DNA from: Siphonodentalium dalli
Lineage: Eukaryota; Mollusca; Scaphopoda; Gadilida; Siphonodentaliidae
Length of the DNA stretch: 64,000 nucleotides
Assembly (NCBI GenBank): GCA_032622095.1
Contig: CP136061.1
Coordinates: 16,618,440 to 16,682,439, forward strand
Direction: 5' to 3'
Shown here: piece after piece, positions 11,143-22,906 of the stretch
Position numbering within the stretch: the stretch's first letter is position 1
Layout: each line of letters opens with the position of its first letter
Notes under the pieces: generated by a model
Seen by the model: only the letters and a program-made list of their open reading frames with translations
Database searches by the model: none
Told to the model about the DNA's origin: nothing
Program-made: the position numbers and the translations under genes

Positions 11143-13029
11143 CGAGTGAAAAGTGATCGAAATTCGTGATGTGAAATATAATAAGATTTAGATCACAAAT
11201 TTACCGATCTTCTCTGCTAAGGTGTGCCTTTAATGTACAGCACTTGGTACTCTACGGTCACGAAATAACATATATTTAATATGGAATTAATTGTTATCAT
11301 AAGACTATTTAGTACGTACATGCATGTGATAATCCATAAATATCATACTATTTACTGGAATCGAAGGGAAACACATTATTTTGAACAAAGCAGAAGATAC
11401 ATTCATGCAGGTTCAGGCGAACTCGGTCAAGGGGAAAGTTACACGATGACGTTGTTCGTCGATTTTCGTTGAAATTGACACGGTGACATCTTCTGAATTA
11501 AATGAACAGCTATGAAATGGACATGCTTCTTCACATAGTATCTTGGTCGCAGCGCTCACCCAGCGTCAATACATATACTGGTTAAATTCAGTAACGACAA
11601 GGTATAACTATTTTCACTTTGATGTTGGTAGTTTATACCATGTATAATCTAGCTGACAATCAAGACTACCCGGAAATACGATTAGCCTAATTTATACTAG
11701 AAATTACGATTGGGGTCCATTCTTTTGACGAACCGTTGTGTACGGAGTGTAGGCGCGTTGTTGCTTTTCAAGTTTAGGCGTTAATGACGTCATTAATTTT
11801 TACAATACCATGAAACAGAATTTCGACGCGATGAAAAACGGGGCACAAAAATGGGTTAAAAATCACGTGACTTCCGCTCCGCTTTCGCATAGCTTCCTGG
11901 GAACAATAATTTCCCAAAAGAAATGGTGAAATCACAGAATCGGAAGTGGACCAACGGGATGGTTATGAAATTACCAACTTCAGTTTTTCTGAACAATTCC
12001 TATGTGATTTAGGCCTATAGATTAGTTTCATTTTGACCAATTTCGTTGGTTAGCTGAAGACGTCATGACATGGTCCATGACGTCATTTACGTCATTTGGC
12101 ATTGTGGGCCAGAATCCAGACACATTTGGTCTCTACCGAAAACACTGATTTCACATCACTAGACTATAGATGCAATTATATATACGAAGTGGCTTTAGCA
12201 CTGAGGGCTCAAGAGCGGCATGCCGTTCTTTAGCGATGAGGGCTAAGGAGCGGTATACGACTCTTTATAGTCAGGCACCGGAGATCGAGCAGTACGGGTG
12301 ATAATGTAAAACCGTTCTTTATCGCGCCAGGACCATGTATAGCTAAATATTGGTATATACCGATGTACACCACTTCTGTGCCCCGTTCTTAAGCGTATCA
12401 GACCCATAAAGATGAAGAGTTGTATACCACTCTTTAGCGTTTGGTACTAAAGAACGGTATAGCGTGTCAGGCCCATATAGATAAAGAGCGATATACTGCT
12501 CTTAAGCCACGGCCTTATATATACACATACACGATTTATTGACCGTACTAACACGGGACATAAATAGAGGCTCTATCAGCGTATAATCGCTTTTGTTAGA
12601 ATTTAGGAAACAGCGCATGTAATGTATATTTGACTTTGATAAGTCTTTTAGTCACCAGTACGCAAATCAAAGCTTTATTACAACGTCACAAATTAATGAG
12701 TAACACGCATAACACATACAACTTATACAATATGCACACAATAAATATGGGATCCTGGATCCCTCCCTACAAACGTGTTGTTTGTTTGTTTGGTTTTCAT
12801 TGTTCCTTTTTTGTTTGTTCTTCTTTTGGCCTATAGTGTGTATATATAAGATTGTATTCTTCATCATGTTTTCAAATGTCCTTTTGACTATCAGTTTTGA
12901 ATTTTTGACCTGCAGGCATGAGCTAATTCAGCTGCCTTCCACAATGTATACACTTAAATGCAATAAGAGACGTCTCTAAAGACCATTTTCTAGAAACAAT
13001 ACAGACTGGATTCAAACGAGGGATGTTTT
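11143..13029. other. No gene seen; weak repetition at 12200-12510
   Basis: Mostly unique-looking. At 12200-12510 the motif 'aagagcggtata' and its reverse ('taccactcttta') recur about six times with irregular spacing, suggesting an eroded tandem or inverted repeat. Nothing else could be supported. Confidence 0.45.
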
Positions 13030-13371
13030 CTATTGACAAGAGCCCATGAAACTGTTCGTGCGAAAGATTTGCCCAGTGATATTTTGGGATAATGCGCTCA
13101 TGTAGTCATTTATATTTGCCATAGATAAACGTGGGAAATTGCTAGGTTTAGTTTGGCATGGAGGTGTATGAGTTGCATTAACGAGAGATGTGGTGGCAGG
13201 GTGGTTGTACTGTAGTGTTCCGCGGAATCCGCCCCTCCAACCTTGGTGAAAATATTCAACATTTTGAAATCCCATGCCGTGACACAGCAACATCAGTTGG
13301 AAACTACGTGTATAGATTGAAATTGTTGTGACAGTTTGATGTTTTTGTGTGGTTGCTCCACTACGTGGCAC
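13030..13371 (-). CDS. Unrecognised ORF, possible downstream exon of the PAN-like gene
   Basis: A 113-codon open frame on the same strand and just downstream of the PAN-like exon at 13669-13990. Composition is protein-like (Cys, Trp, Gly, Asn mixed) and there is no repeat. The visible stretch CHGMGFQNVEYF is not assigned to a family. A possible acceptor (CACGTAG before TTTCC, near 13321) would be phase-compatible with an alternative GTATGT donor at 13694. The first codon is GTG, so the ORF start is not a real initiator. This may equally be a chance ORF. Confidence 0.2.
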   Translation of the reverse strand: MPRSGATTQKHQTVTTISIYTRSFQLMLLCHGMGFQNVEYFHQGWRGGFRGTLQYNHPATTSLVNATHTPPCQTKPSNFPRLSMANINDYMSALSQNITGQIFRTNSFMGSCQ

Positions 13372-13668
13372 GTGCGATCATATTATATGATAATCACCCA
13401 AGAAACATAGGCTAGTGTGAATCTTATTGGGTGGGAATACCAGGGAATCTATAAACTGATTTTGATCCAAAACAATCAAAGCCACAGCTACCATCATGTG
13501 AGTGGTTTAGCTTTGGTTCGTTAATTGCGCTAGCATATGGTCATATTATTTATAACTTTAATACAATTTGTCTACTTTATTGTATTATGTAAAATGAGAT
13601 ACTCTCCAATATGGAGGAAATAAAGATATAAAAATCACGACGGTGTGGAGTGTTTGGTTATCGCTCAC

Positions 13669-13990
13669 TCCGTACGTACTGTACATCTACATACTGCATC
13701 ACCGATTTCAACTCACCGTCATCCATTGCGTATTCACCGCTGTCGTCCATAAGTTTGTAGCAACCAGTCGCATTGAAAGTGATTGATTTGCAGTTTGCCA
13801 ATTGAGTACATCTGCTACCACATTCCATTCTTGACCTTGCCGGCCCTATGTCGATGATGCCGAGAACGTTTATTGTATCATACATGTAGTTCTTTTTGAA
13901 ATTGAAGGTAACTGTTAAAGACACTATTATTCCGAAAGAATGGCACACTAGCAGGAGCCAAAGAGGAGTCATCTCAACCATGCCATTCAA
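13669..13990 (-). CDS. First exon of a secreted PAN/apple-like domain protein
   Basis: Begins MNGMVEMTPLWLLLVCHSFG, with a hydrophobic core at residues ~8-25 typical of a signal peptide; M4 or M7 are alternative starts. Residues ~50-80 carry C57, C61, C67 and C77 in the spacing of PAN/apple modules (R-x-x-C-x-x-x-C-x5-C-x-x-I-x-F, then a Cys before a Tyr-Lys-Leu), with an NAT glycosylation sequon at 73. PAN modules bind proteins or carbohydrates in secreted and membrane proteins. The frame runs to a stop at 13658, but a good donor (GTGAGC at 13668) suggests the exon ends at 13669. A GTATGT donor at 13694 is an alternative. Later exons were not identified with confidence. The partner or ligand cannot be told from the sequence. 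Confidence 0.5.
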
Positions 13991-13999
13991 TCAAACTAG

Positions 14000-15665
14000 T
14001 GAATACCCAGTATCGCACAGGACCAACCGCCCATAGCCACAATTTGCACTGCTATGAAATAGTTTGGGTAACGACCAACTCGAAAATGATTGTCCCAGGC
14101 GCCATCAATGGATATGCCATGTGTGCCAATCATCGGGCGTGGCATATCGTGACTGACGGCTTCTACGCTGTTCTCTCAAATGCGTTACAAAATTGATTTT
14201 GTATTTCTGTCGCCAAAATTGGTGCATATTGTCATTACAGTGGTCTGCGCCGCCCCGTTCCAGCTATCTGATGTTCGTCCTATCGTAAATTGTACAGTGA
14301 CTGATTGATTTTATATAGATAGAAAGCGTACCATTAGGGTCTAAACTAGGCGAGGTTGGGACGACACTTTACTAAGTATGTTCCTCATATCCTTTGTGTG
14401 AGGGACTGGAGACATAAAGAGTATGGAGTGGTGCTCCAGACTGTGACATTTAGCGACCTCATAGTATAAGTTACATCATGTCACCCATGCACATATCATG
14501 TTTTCCGTGTGAGAATTTGAATTACTTATACGAAGTTCATTACCTGCCAGTAAGTAAATTTGTTGTCTATGGCTATTAACTTAGTAACGTCACAGTGACG
14601 CGTCATGAGCGTTGAACGTCAACGCATTGAGTCAATGGCTAATCGCCAGAAGCAGGACAACAAACTTGAGTTTGATAGTTAATTTATGAGTGTTTAGAAT
14701 TTCTCAAATATATCACATACAGGTTTTGGTATATGGTACTATGTCTTTAAATTAACAGAACTTGATTTCCGACAGATATCCCTTTTCTTGGCGCCAAATT
14801 ACACCGAAAATATACTCGAGCCGGCAGAGTTCCATGAAAAACAAAATGGCGGACATCGACCCCATATGGGAACCCTGAGGGGGCATATGGATTCCATATG
14901 GGACGGGCTACAAAGATGACGACCCGATGTCTCCTGATATGCCTCTACAAACGGAGCGTCCTCATTGGTCGATCCAACCAGGTGACATGATAGCTTGTTA
15001 TACGGTCGTCAGTGTCCTGGTCGTGTTATATGTTATTTATATAGGTAGTTCTTTGTAGTACGGGGTATCTGGAATCTGGCAATCATAAAGTGGATGTTGT
15101 ATTAGCTCGACCTCCGTGTTCTCTGTTCAAGTTGTTGGCACAAATTCGACCAGCAGGAAGTACTCTAAATATCATTTAAATTCCACTGAATAGACTGACG
15201 AAAGCATATCTACTATGCTACCCCTATATGTGGCATCAATATCGACACACAGTAATGGTCAAACAAAACATTTTAATTGCAGTGCATTATCGGTCGAACG
15301 CACCGCTGGTCATTCTTCAAGTCGTATAAGGCCAAGTAAAAACATGTGTGTATGGGGTCTCCCTAACTACCCTATCTTAAAGGTGCCTACCCTAAACGTT
15401 TTATTGGGCCTCCAGTAAATTTACATCACCTCTACGCACATATATTGAGTTTTTGTCAAATAAAATTATCAAAGTAATATATTGCGACACTCTATTGGAT
15501 AATATACCTAAACTTAACATTGATACACACTGATACACATAGCATTTTATCATCCTAAGTACTTTGAGTATTTCAGAGAAATTTAAAACAAATAATTTAA
15601 AAAGTCATTTTGGGTACACCCTTTACACTACTACTCAGAATTTATGCGACTTATGTTCATCTATA
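14000..15665. other. No recognisable feature (1.6 kb)
   Basis: Upstream flank of the PAN-like exon, so it may contain its promoter, but no specific site could be supported. Short ORFs at 13999-14196 and 15215-15418 have no family character. Confidence 0.45.
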
Positions 15666-16667
15666 GCTGGCAACAACCTACATGCAGGCCGAGCTGGCAA
15701 CAACCTACATGCAGGCCGAGCTGGCAACAACCTACATGCAGGCCGGGCTGACAACAACCTACATGCAGGCCGAGCTGGCAACAACCTACATGCAGGCCGA
15801 GCTGACAACAACCTACATGCAGGCCGAGCTGACAACAACCTACATGCAGGCCGAGCTGGCAACAACCTACATGCAGGCCGAGCTGGCAACAACCTACATG
15901 CATGCCGAGCTGACAACAACCTACATGCGGGCCGAGCTGGCAACAACCTACATGCGGGCCGAGCTGGCAACAACCTACATGCAGGCCGGGCTGACAACAA
16001 CCTACATGCAGGCGGAGCTGGCAACAATCTACATGCAGGCCGAGCTGACAACAACCAACATGCGGGCCGAGCTGGCAACAACCTACATGCGGGCCGAGCT
16101 GGCAACAACCTACATGCAGGCCGAGCTGGCAACAACCTACATGCAGGCCGAGCTGGCAACAACCTACATGCGGGCCGAGCTGAAAACAACCTACATGCAG
16201 GCCGGGCTGACAACAACCTACATGCAGGCGGAGCTGGCAACAATCTACATGCAGGCCGAACTGGCAACAACCTACATGCAGGCCGAGTAGGCAACAACCT
16301 ACATGCAGGCGGAGCTGGCAACAACCTACATGCAGGCCGAGCTGACAACAACCTACATGCAGGCCGAGCTGACAACAACCTACATGCAGGCCGAACTGGC
16401 AACAACCTACATGCAGGCCGGGCTGACAACAACCTACATGCAGGCCGAGCTGGCAACAACCTACATGCAGGCCGAGCTGGCAACAACCTACATACAGGCC
16501 GAGCTGACAACAACCTACATGCAGGCGGAGCTGGCAACAACATACATGCAGGCGGAGCTGGCAACAACCTACATACAGGCCGAGCTGACAACATCCTACA
16601 TGCAGCCGGAGCTGGCAACAACCTACATGCGGGCCGAGCTGGCAACAACCTACATGCAGGCCGAGCT
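15666..16667. repeat. 27-bp minisatellite, ~37 units
   Basis: Unit GCTGGCAACAACCTACATGC followed by AGGCCGA. Variants alternate GCTGGC/GCTGAC and GCAGG/GCGGG. Blocks of variant order recur (for example around 15960-16050 and 16190-16260), showing duplication of several units at once. A 27-bp unit keeps one frame open for 371 codons (15564-16679, repeat AGNNLHAGR). Upstream and downstream of the array that frame has no protein-like sequence, and other frames are also open, so coding is not supported. Confidence 0.95.
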
Positions 16668-17049
16668 TTTAAGTTTTAAGGGACTGATCTGGATCTCCCA
16701 TTTCGACTTTGTGGCGACACGTGCAAAAACAACATACATAATTTCAATTTATAACAAGTAGTCAATACGAAAAACCCATAAATGACAGCGGGACTCCGAA
16801 CATTAATATAAAGTTTGGATACCATCACTGTATACTAGTAATACATAAATAAATGAAATTAAGTTTACTTGGCCAAATTGCTGTTGACAGAAAGTCCTCT
16901 ACGAAATCAGGCGACATTAGAATTACGAAAGATAACACTATACAACAGAAAATCAGTAATCCGGTCATGAAATCGCCACGACATGTATCCGACCACTATA
17001 AATTCACAACAGATAGAGTCAACTGCAACATGTATACATAACATAAAAA

Positions 17050-17543
17050 CTGCATGAGTGGGACACCAAAATTAAAAATAAATATTATTAGCTCCGCATT
17101 CCACCAAATTGATATCAATTATTCTCTGTGATACGAGGAATCTAACCTTGTAGTTTAAGTGCGCCAAATTGGAGCCGTTTGGCGAGGGACGGGGAAGGCG
17201 ACACTAAATTTGATACAACACGAATTTGTTAAGTCGTTGATTTGCACCAATTATATATATATATCCAACTTCATAATGAGTTTAATTGTGTGGTTTAATG
17301 ATGTGGTTTAATGATGTCGTTTAATGATGTCAAAAGTGGCGCCGCTTGAGTAGCGGGAGGAGACGGACACAAAAACTGATAAAAATATGTTTAGCGCCAA
17401 TTTCCACCAAAATCATACCCGTTCTTCTCCAATGATACGTGGATTTGGTGCCTATATTTGCGAATGTCTGTATGTGTACAATATAACTTCTAACTTCTAA
17501 AGGTGTCTAGTAAGGGTATTTTTTTGGGTTAATGTTTTCTAAA
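17050..17543. repeat. Diverged long-unit satellite, left part
   Basis: Repeated theme of 'gccgatttccaccaaa', then 'ttctccatgatacgaggaatc', then 'aaaagtggcgccg' at intervals of roughly 150-190 bp. It continues at 18397-18960 after a transposon insertion. Confidence 0.65.
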
Positions 17544-17551
17544 GTGACGCT

Positions 17552-18388
17552 CATGGTTCGCGCTGTCGGTAGCCAAATTAGCCAATGGCCAATCTTTTTC
17601 GAATTTGGCTAATAAAAATTTAATTTGGCTAAAATTTGGGCTAAAATTTTTGTTACCCAAATGGAGACGGAAAGCATAGAGTCGGAAAGCTAACTAAAAG
17701 CGCTGAATAGATCGACATTCAAGACGAAATTAGTCGACGAAAGTATTTCGTACCACGGACATATCGTACCGTGGCTGGCTGCATGACATTGAAACTGCAC
17801 ATAATCAAACTTCACGAGACAGCAAAAGGTAAACTCTAACATTTAACCAGTCTGTAAGATAATTGAGATAAATTACCTAAAAGCTGTGTTCCTTACAGAC
17901 GAGCAGTTCTTAACTCAATGGTTACGTAATGTGTCATCAACTGTGTCCCGTCTAATAACCTGGCTTCACACCATAAAAGGTTTGAATACAATAGATATTC
18001 AAACGTTATCACCTTACTATAATAAGCAATAGTTAGCGACCGACATGGTGTCAATGGTGTCATCGACATAGAGTTATTACATTTGGTTTAGCGGATTATA
18101 TATTAATTTTGTTATGACTTGATCTGCCTGTGTGATACCTATGTTCGTATAATATTGTTTTTAAGGTTGTTTTAATAATGTTTTTATTCTGAGTAACAAA
18201 TAAAAGTTTAAAACAAATATTTTAGTCATTAATTGTCAACCGCCCAGAAAATGAGGATTTAATTTGGTCAAAGTTTTTTTTAATTTGGCCAAAAACCATT
18301 TGGCCAAAGTTTTTTTCCATTTGGCTAATAACATTTTCATTTGGCTAAATTTTTGGCCACAAGATTTTTCGGTCCAGCGCGAACACTG
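17552..18388 (-). mobile_element. hAT-type MITE with exact 8-bp target duplication
   Basis: An 837-bp element flanked by GTGACGCT at 17544-17551 and again at 18389-18396. Its ends are CATGGTTCGCGCTG at the left and CAGCGCGAACACTG at the right. Reading inward from the right the terminus is CAGTGTTCGCGCTG, so 12 of 14 bases match. An 8-bp duplication and a CAGTG-type terminus are characteristic of hAT elements. Subterminal regions are full of 'atttggctaa'/'ttggccaaa' repeats. No transposase ORF, so it is non-autonomous. Strand is chosen from the better terminus only. Confidence 0.8.
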
Positions 18389-18396
18389 GTGACGCT

Positions 18397-18960
18397 GTTG
18401 ATGTCGGGGAAAAAAGGAGGTGCAGAATAAAATGATAAAATATTTTTGTCGCCGATTTCCACCAAACCAACATTAACTAACAAAAACTTATTAGCGCCGA
18501 TATCCACCAAATTAAAACTTATTTTTCTCCATGATACGAGGAATCTAATCGTATGATTTCAAGATGCCAAATTGGTGCTGTTTGGGTGGGAGATTGGGGG
18601 GATACTAAATTATATACGAATTTGGTTAGTCGTCGATTACCACCAAACTTATACATAATCATCTCCATGATACCAGGAATCTAATGGACGTGGTTTATAT
18701 ATGTCAAAAGTGGCGCCGTGCCAGTCGCTAATGTGGAGAGGAGTGGCACCAAATCTGATATAAATATGTTTAGCAACAAAGTTCCACCAAATTTATACAC
18801 GTTCTTCTCCAATGCTATGAGGAATCAAATCATATTTGTCAACGACGCCATATTTGGTGCCGTTTTGGGTCAGAGGTGGAGAGAGGAGGGACGCTAATAT
18901 TGATAAGAATGTTTTAGTCGCCGATATCCACAGAAGTTCTATATAGCCATCTCCAAATTT
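18397..18960. repeat. Diverged long-unit satellite, right part
   Basis: Continuation of the array at 17050-17543, with the same 'gccgatatccaccaaa', 'tctccatgata' and 'aaaagtggcgccg' landmarks, interrupted by the hAT-type element. Confidence 0.65.
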
Positions 18961-18985
18961 CACAACCTCGACAAATGTGACCGAA

Positions 18986-19280
18986 TTAACCCTTCACCCA
19001 ACAGAACGGCCCTGTGCCAATGCATTCTCTTATATATGCGAGTCGACCATAGGTCGCCTCGCATATATAAGAGAATGCATTGGCTTTTAGGCCAATGCAT
19101 TCTCTTATATATGCGAGGCGACCTATGGTCGACTCGCATATATAAGAGAATGCATTGGCACAGGGCATAACTGTAACCATCACAATGTGGTCAATGAGCC
19201 GGTTCCAATGATATCCATATTTGTATGGTTCTATTGAGACAGACCGAAGATATTTTAGGCTGTTGAAGCTTTATTTGGCC
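18986..19280 (-). mobile_element. Double-hairpin TTAA MITE, copy 2 (truncated)
   Basis: Starts with TTAA (18986-18989) and the hairpin-side terminus. Hairpins lie at 19016-19084 and 19091-19159, separated by only 6 bp instead of 79, so the spacer has been deleted. The unique part follows, but the element breaks off at 19280 inside TTTGGCC, losing the far terminal repeat and its TTAA. Confidence 0.85.
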
Positions 19281-22203
19281 TGTACCGCAAGTCAAACCCC
19301 AATGATTTGCGTCTTTAAAGTTTGTGTGTTCTGCTTATCCAACATCCAATTGTCGGGCCAAAAATAATAATATCTGACATGCAACACACGAACTAATGTT
19401 TCACCTCAGAGTTCATGGTAGTTTCATTCGGCATGATTATTATGTTTTGAATGTAACGCCGAAATTTAAGTGCACACTCTAGCGGTCTAAATGTTAGTTA
19501 TATTTCCGGAATTGTCAACACTCCCGGTGATATTAAACAATACATATTTGTAGCAATGCTTATTATACTGTAAAGAAACACTCATATCTTCAATAGATTA
19601 GCACCGCGTCTCACCAGATCAAAGAGACGGTACAACACACATTGTATGTAAGACTAATTGTCATGCTGCTAACAAACCGTGTTCTTAGTAGACAATTTTG
19701 TTCAAATTACTTCAATCACAACTTTACAACTGGAATATGCAGCTACGCAATGCACACTATTAGTTTTCAGTATATTTTTGTTTGAAAATATCTTACCATT
19801 ACCACCGACATAATCATGCTAAATATCGAGTGATCACCGTTTAAGATGTTATTTCAACGTTAAACATTCATGCAATAGTATTAATTGTGGTTCTGTGTGC
19901 AGCAGCTATGTGTAACATTAGGGAGAAGGAGTAAACGTGGTGATGCGGTTGAAGAAAACGTAGTAAGTTTCGCGTAGATGTGGCCTTGGTGAATTCAACC
20001 AAATATAATTTCCAGGTATAAACACAGTCTTTGTCACAGAGTATGTAGGCAATTTTGGTCAAGTTTAGAATTTATTGACGATAGTCTATGGTACTCATTC
20101 GTGTTTTAATAAATTTAGTTCATGGTATACCACCATGCATTCTTGTGATAAAAGCGAAATATTCGTGTTTTATCACTTGATCTTAGGCAACTATGACCAC
20201 TATTTTGAGACACGGACAATGGAATATACGCATTTTACCCAGTACTATATGAATATCTTTCATACCGTTTTATATCAGTTAATTTTTAAAGGTTTCATGC
20301 TGTAGATATCAAAATAAATGATGATCGGTCACATTCGTGAGACTGCTCGGAGTACACATTTTTCTGCTTCTAGAAAAAGGTCTCATAGTCAATACATCTC
20401 TACTAAATCCCATTTAGCTGTTTAATTACATATATATCACACGATTCAAGATAAGCAGTACAGAAAAAACTGCGTTATGTTTCCGTTTCTGGGCGTACAA
20501 AAGTCAAGATTTAACCGTTTCATAAGACCCTGGTTTCGCTTGCTCTCTCGTGAGATACATCAGAGATATTTCGTACATCTCTAATCAAAAGTTTCTCTTA
20601 TACTCTGCAATCATTCTTCCTCGCATAATTCGAGAGTTTGTTCACTCGTATAGGACTAGCTCTTCAATTTTGCACAACATGTAAATTTCATTCGATTTTG
20701 TCCATTTTGGCGGCCATTTTGGGAAATACATTCTACAGATATGGTTTACAACAAAGCATTGTTTGTATATATTTCAATTTATTACGAATTTGGCATTAAT
20801 TGGAGCACCTAACGCAGTATTTTGCGATAACAACAGACATTATGGACGCCATCTTGGATCCTGAATTTTCCCATGAGCGGATTTTTGCGGATTTTGGATA
20901 TGTTGTTCCTGGTGTTTTTCCGCGTCGAATAACACAAAAATCAGCTTGTATCCAATTTATTCCGGGTTCAACTCTCCAACGACCACACTATCTGTCCGAT
21001 ACAAAGGATTTCTTTCATTTTCAGAACAGACTCATGGCCTAACATAAACAACTTAAAATCTCGCTATGTGTCGACCAAATGTAGCTGATATATAATATAG
21101 CAACATTTCTTTTAAATTGAGAAATATCAGCAGCACAGCACCATGCACAGAGGAGCACCTGTACGTTCCTTTAAAATACCTGTATCTTCATCATTCATGG
21201 AGATATGACAACTATGTGCCCTCTAATTATTAGTCTAACCCACTAGATTGATTTATACATTTTAAACCCAATTATTGTCGTTTTTGCGATGGTTTCACAT
21301 CACTTTAACCTGGGTAACGCCGGGTAACCCTGCTAGTCTTTAATATACGCTGTCACTAAAACTGACTTAATGCTAGTGTTAATGTGCATTACTACATTGC
21401 TGAACATAGCCAACTAAAGTTTCATACGATGTTTAGAACTTTACATTTTGAAAAAATAAATATGACATATTACAATTGATATGGATATTTTAAATTATAA
21501 TGTTTATTCTGAAGACTAATATTAAATGAATTGGGTTATTTTTCATATTAATATTTTGATGGCTAACTGAAGTCAATGTCCGTAAAAGAGTGCTCCATCT
21601 AGCTTGGCGGGGGATATAAAATTGGGTTCCTCCGTCTGTGAATACGTCCGATTGTCCTATCCTAAATTTGGAGCTTTATATCTCAGTCATTGGTGTTCGA
21701 TTTGAATTATCTTTGCATGGTATGCTGATGAATCACAGTGGGGGAAATGATATCTACAAACTACGGGTTTCGTCCATCCATTTTTGTTGAGTTATAGGAC
21801 CGAGTGTGAAAAGTGAAAATTCATGTACATGTATATGTTTTTGGATCTCACTATCGCAGTTAAGGTAGGTCATATTTGAAAAGATATACAGGTCCTTATA
21901 TACAGTTTAAGATACGCCCATCCCTGTATATTCGTTATTTTAGATGGAATGTTAATAGTATATTGTACACTATAGCATCATGATTAAGTGTATCCACGTG
22001 ATATATGTTTCGTCCAGTCATCACATACCATAATATTAAGACATCTTTCGAATAAGCCACATCGGAATACTCAGCGGAAAGTCACCTTTATGGGGGCTAC
22101 TCTGTGCAGTGTGCCATAGTTATGCGGTATGCTCTGTGCGGTGTGTCTGTTATATATGATAGTGAAATGCCCGAACGTATGTCATCTATCTCCTCCCAGA
22201 AAG
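19281..22203. other. No recognisable feature (2.9 kb)
   Basis: No domain-like ORF. The ORF at 20800-21042 overlaps a 'ggcggccattttgg' segment of the type seen in the 611-5521 foldback, so it is more likely repeat-derived. A segment at 21590-21840 looks like a dispersed element but has no second copy here. Confidence 0.45.
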
Positions 22204-22620
22204 ATGTATATAGTGCCAGCGTCACCAAATTCATCCTCTGGGGACCTCATTCTGCATGGCCTCGTCTACAAGGGAGACATAGACACAGGTTATAAGTCCC
22301 CAGATGGTTAATATTTTGATGTGCTTTCATTTGGGGACCTCGATTAGGCAATGTGTTGTCTGCCAATTTTGGAATATACAACGTAGAGAAACTAAACTAA
22401 AAAGGAACAAGAATCTTTGCTAATAAAAATACTTTCCAGAGAAGATGAGGCATAAGCAGAATGAGGTCCCCAGAGGGTGAATTGTGTTATGCTAGTCCGC
22501 TTTGCATGCGGGGTAGCGTTACTAAATTCGCACGCTGGGGACCTCATTCTGCAAATGTCCGGCACTTTATTCTCAGGCACGAAGCATGATAGCAGGCCAG
22601 GGCAGGATTGACCTTCGCTC
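22204..22620. mobile_element. Foldback element with nested palindrome, copy 2 (partial)
   Basis: The 97-bp hairpin 22456-22552 (GCAGAATGAGGTCCCC ... GGGGACCTCATTCTGC) matches those at 10141 and 10434. A half-hairpin lies at 22215-22258, with the inverted flank 'cctcgtctacaa' against 'gaagatgaggc'. Its left outer arm is degraded relative to copy 1. Confidence 0.7.
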
Positions 22621-22904
22621 CTATTGTCGTGAATTATGAGCATGGATGTGTGTAGTAATACAAAATTTATTACAAAAATATATAACGTGTATTTACAATT
22701 TATGTACATGTATACTGTTCGAATGTTTAATGCTCCCATCACAGACACTGTGTATGTTTCTTTCATCATGCATCCCGCCATTAGGAGGTCAGCGACACTG
22801 TCGGACTTCGCCGTGCAGCTTCCACCATATATGTCTGCAGAAATAATATAAATTGTTTTTTCTTCAACATTGATAGTCATGACAAAGTTCAAAATATCTT
22901 TCAT
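22621..22904 (-). other. Open frame of uncertain status
   Basis: A minus-strand frame entering from 22904 has mixed amino-acid composition (ADIYGGSCTAK, then DLLMAGCMMKETYTV) before it runs into the foldback at 22620. No domain was recognised. It could be an exon fragment or chance. Confidence 0.15.
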
Positions 22905-22906
22905 AA

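Noticed and set aside
20800-21042. 80-codon ORF with mixed composition
   Set aside because: Overlaps 'ggcggccat' repeat-like sequence. No splice context, no recognisable motif.
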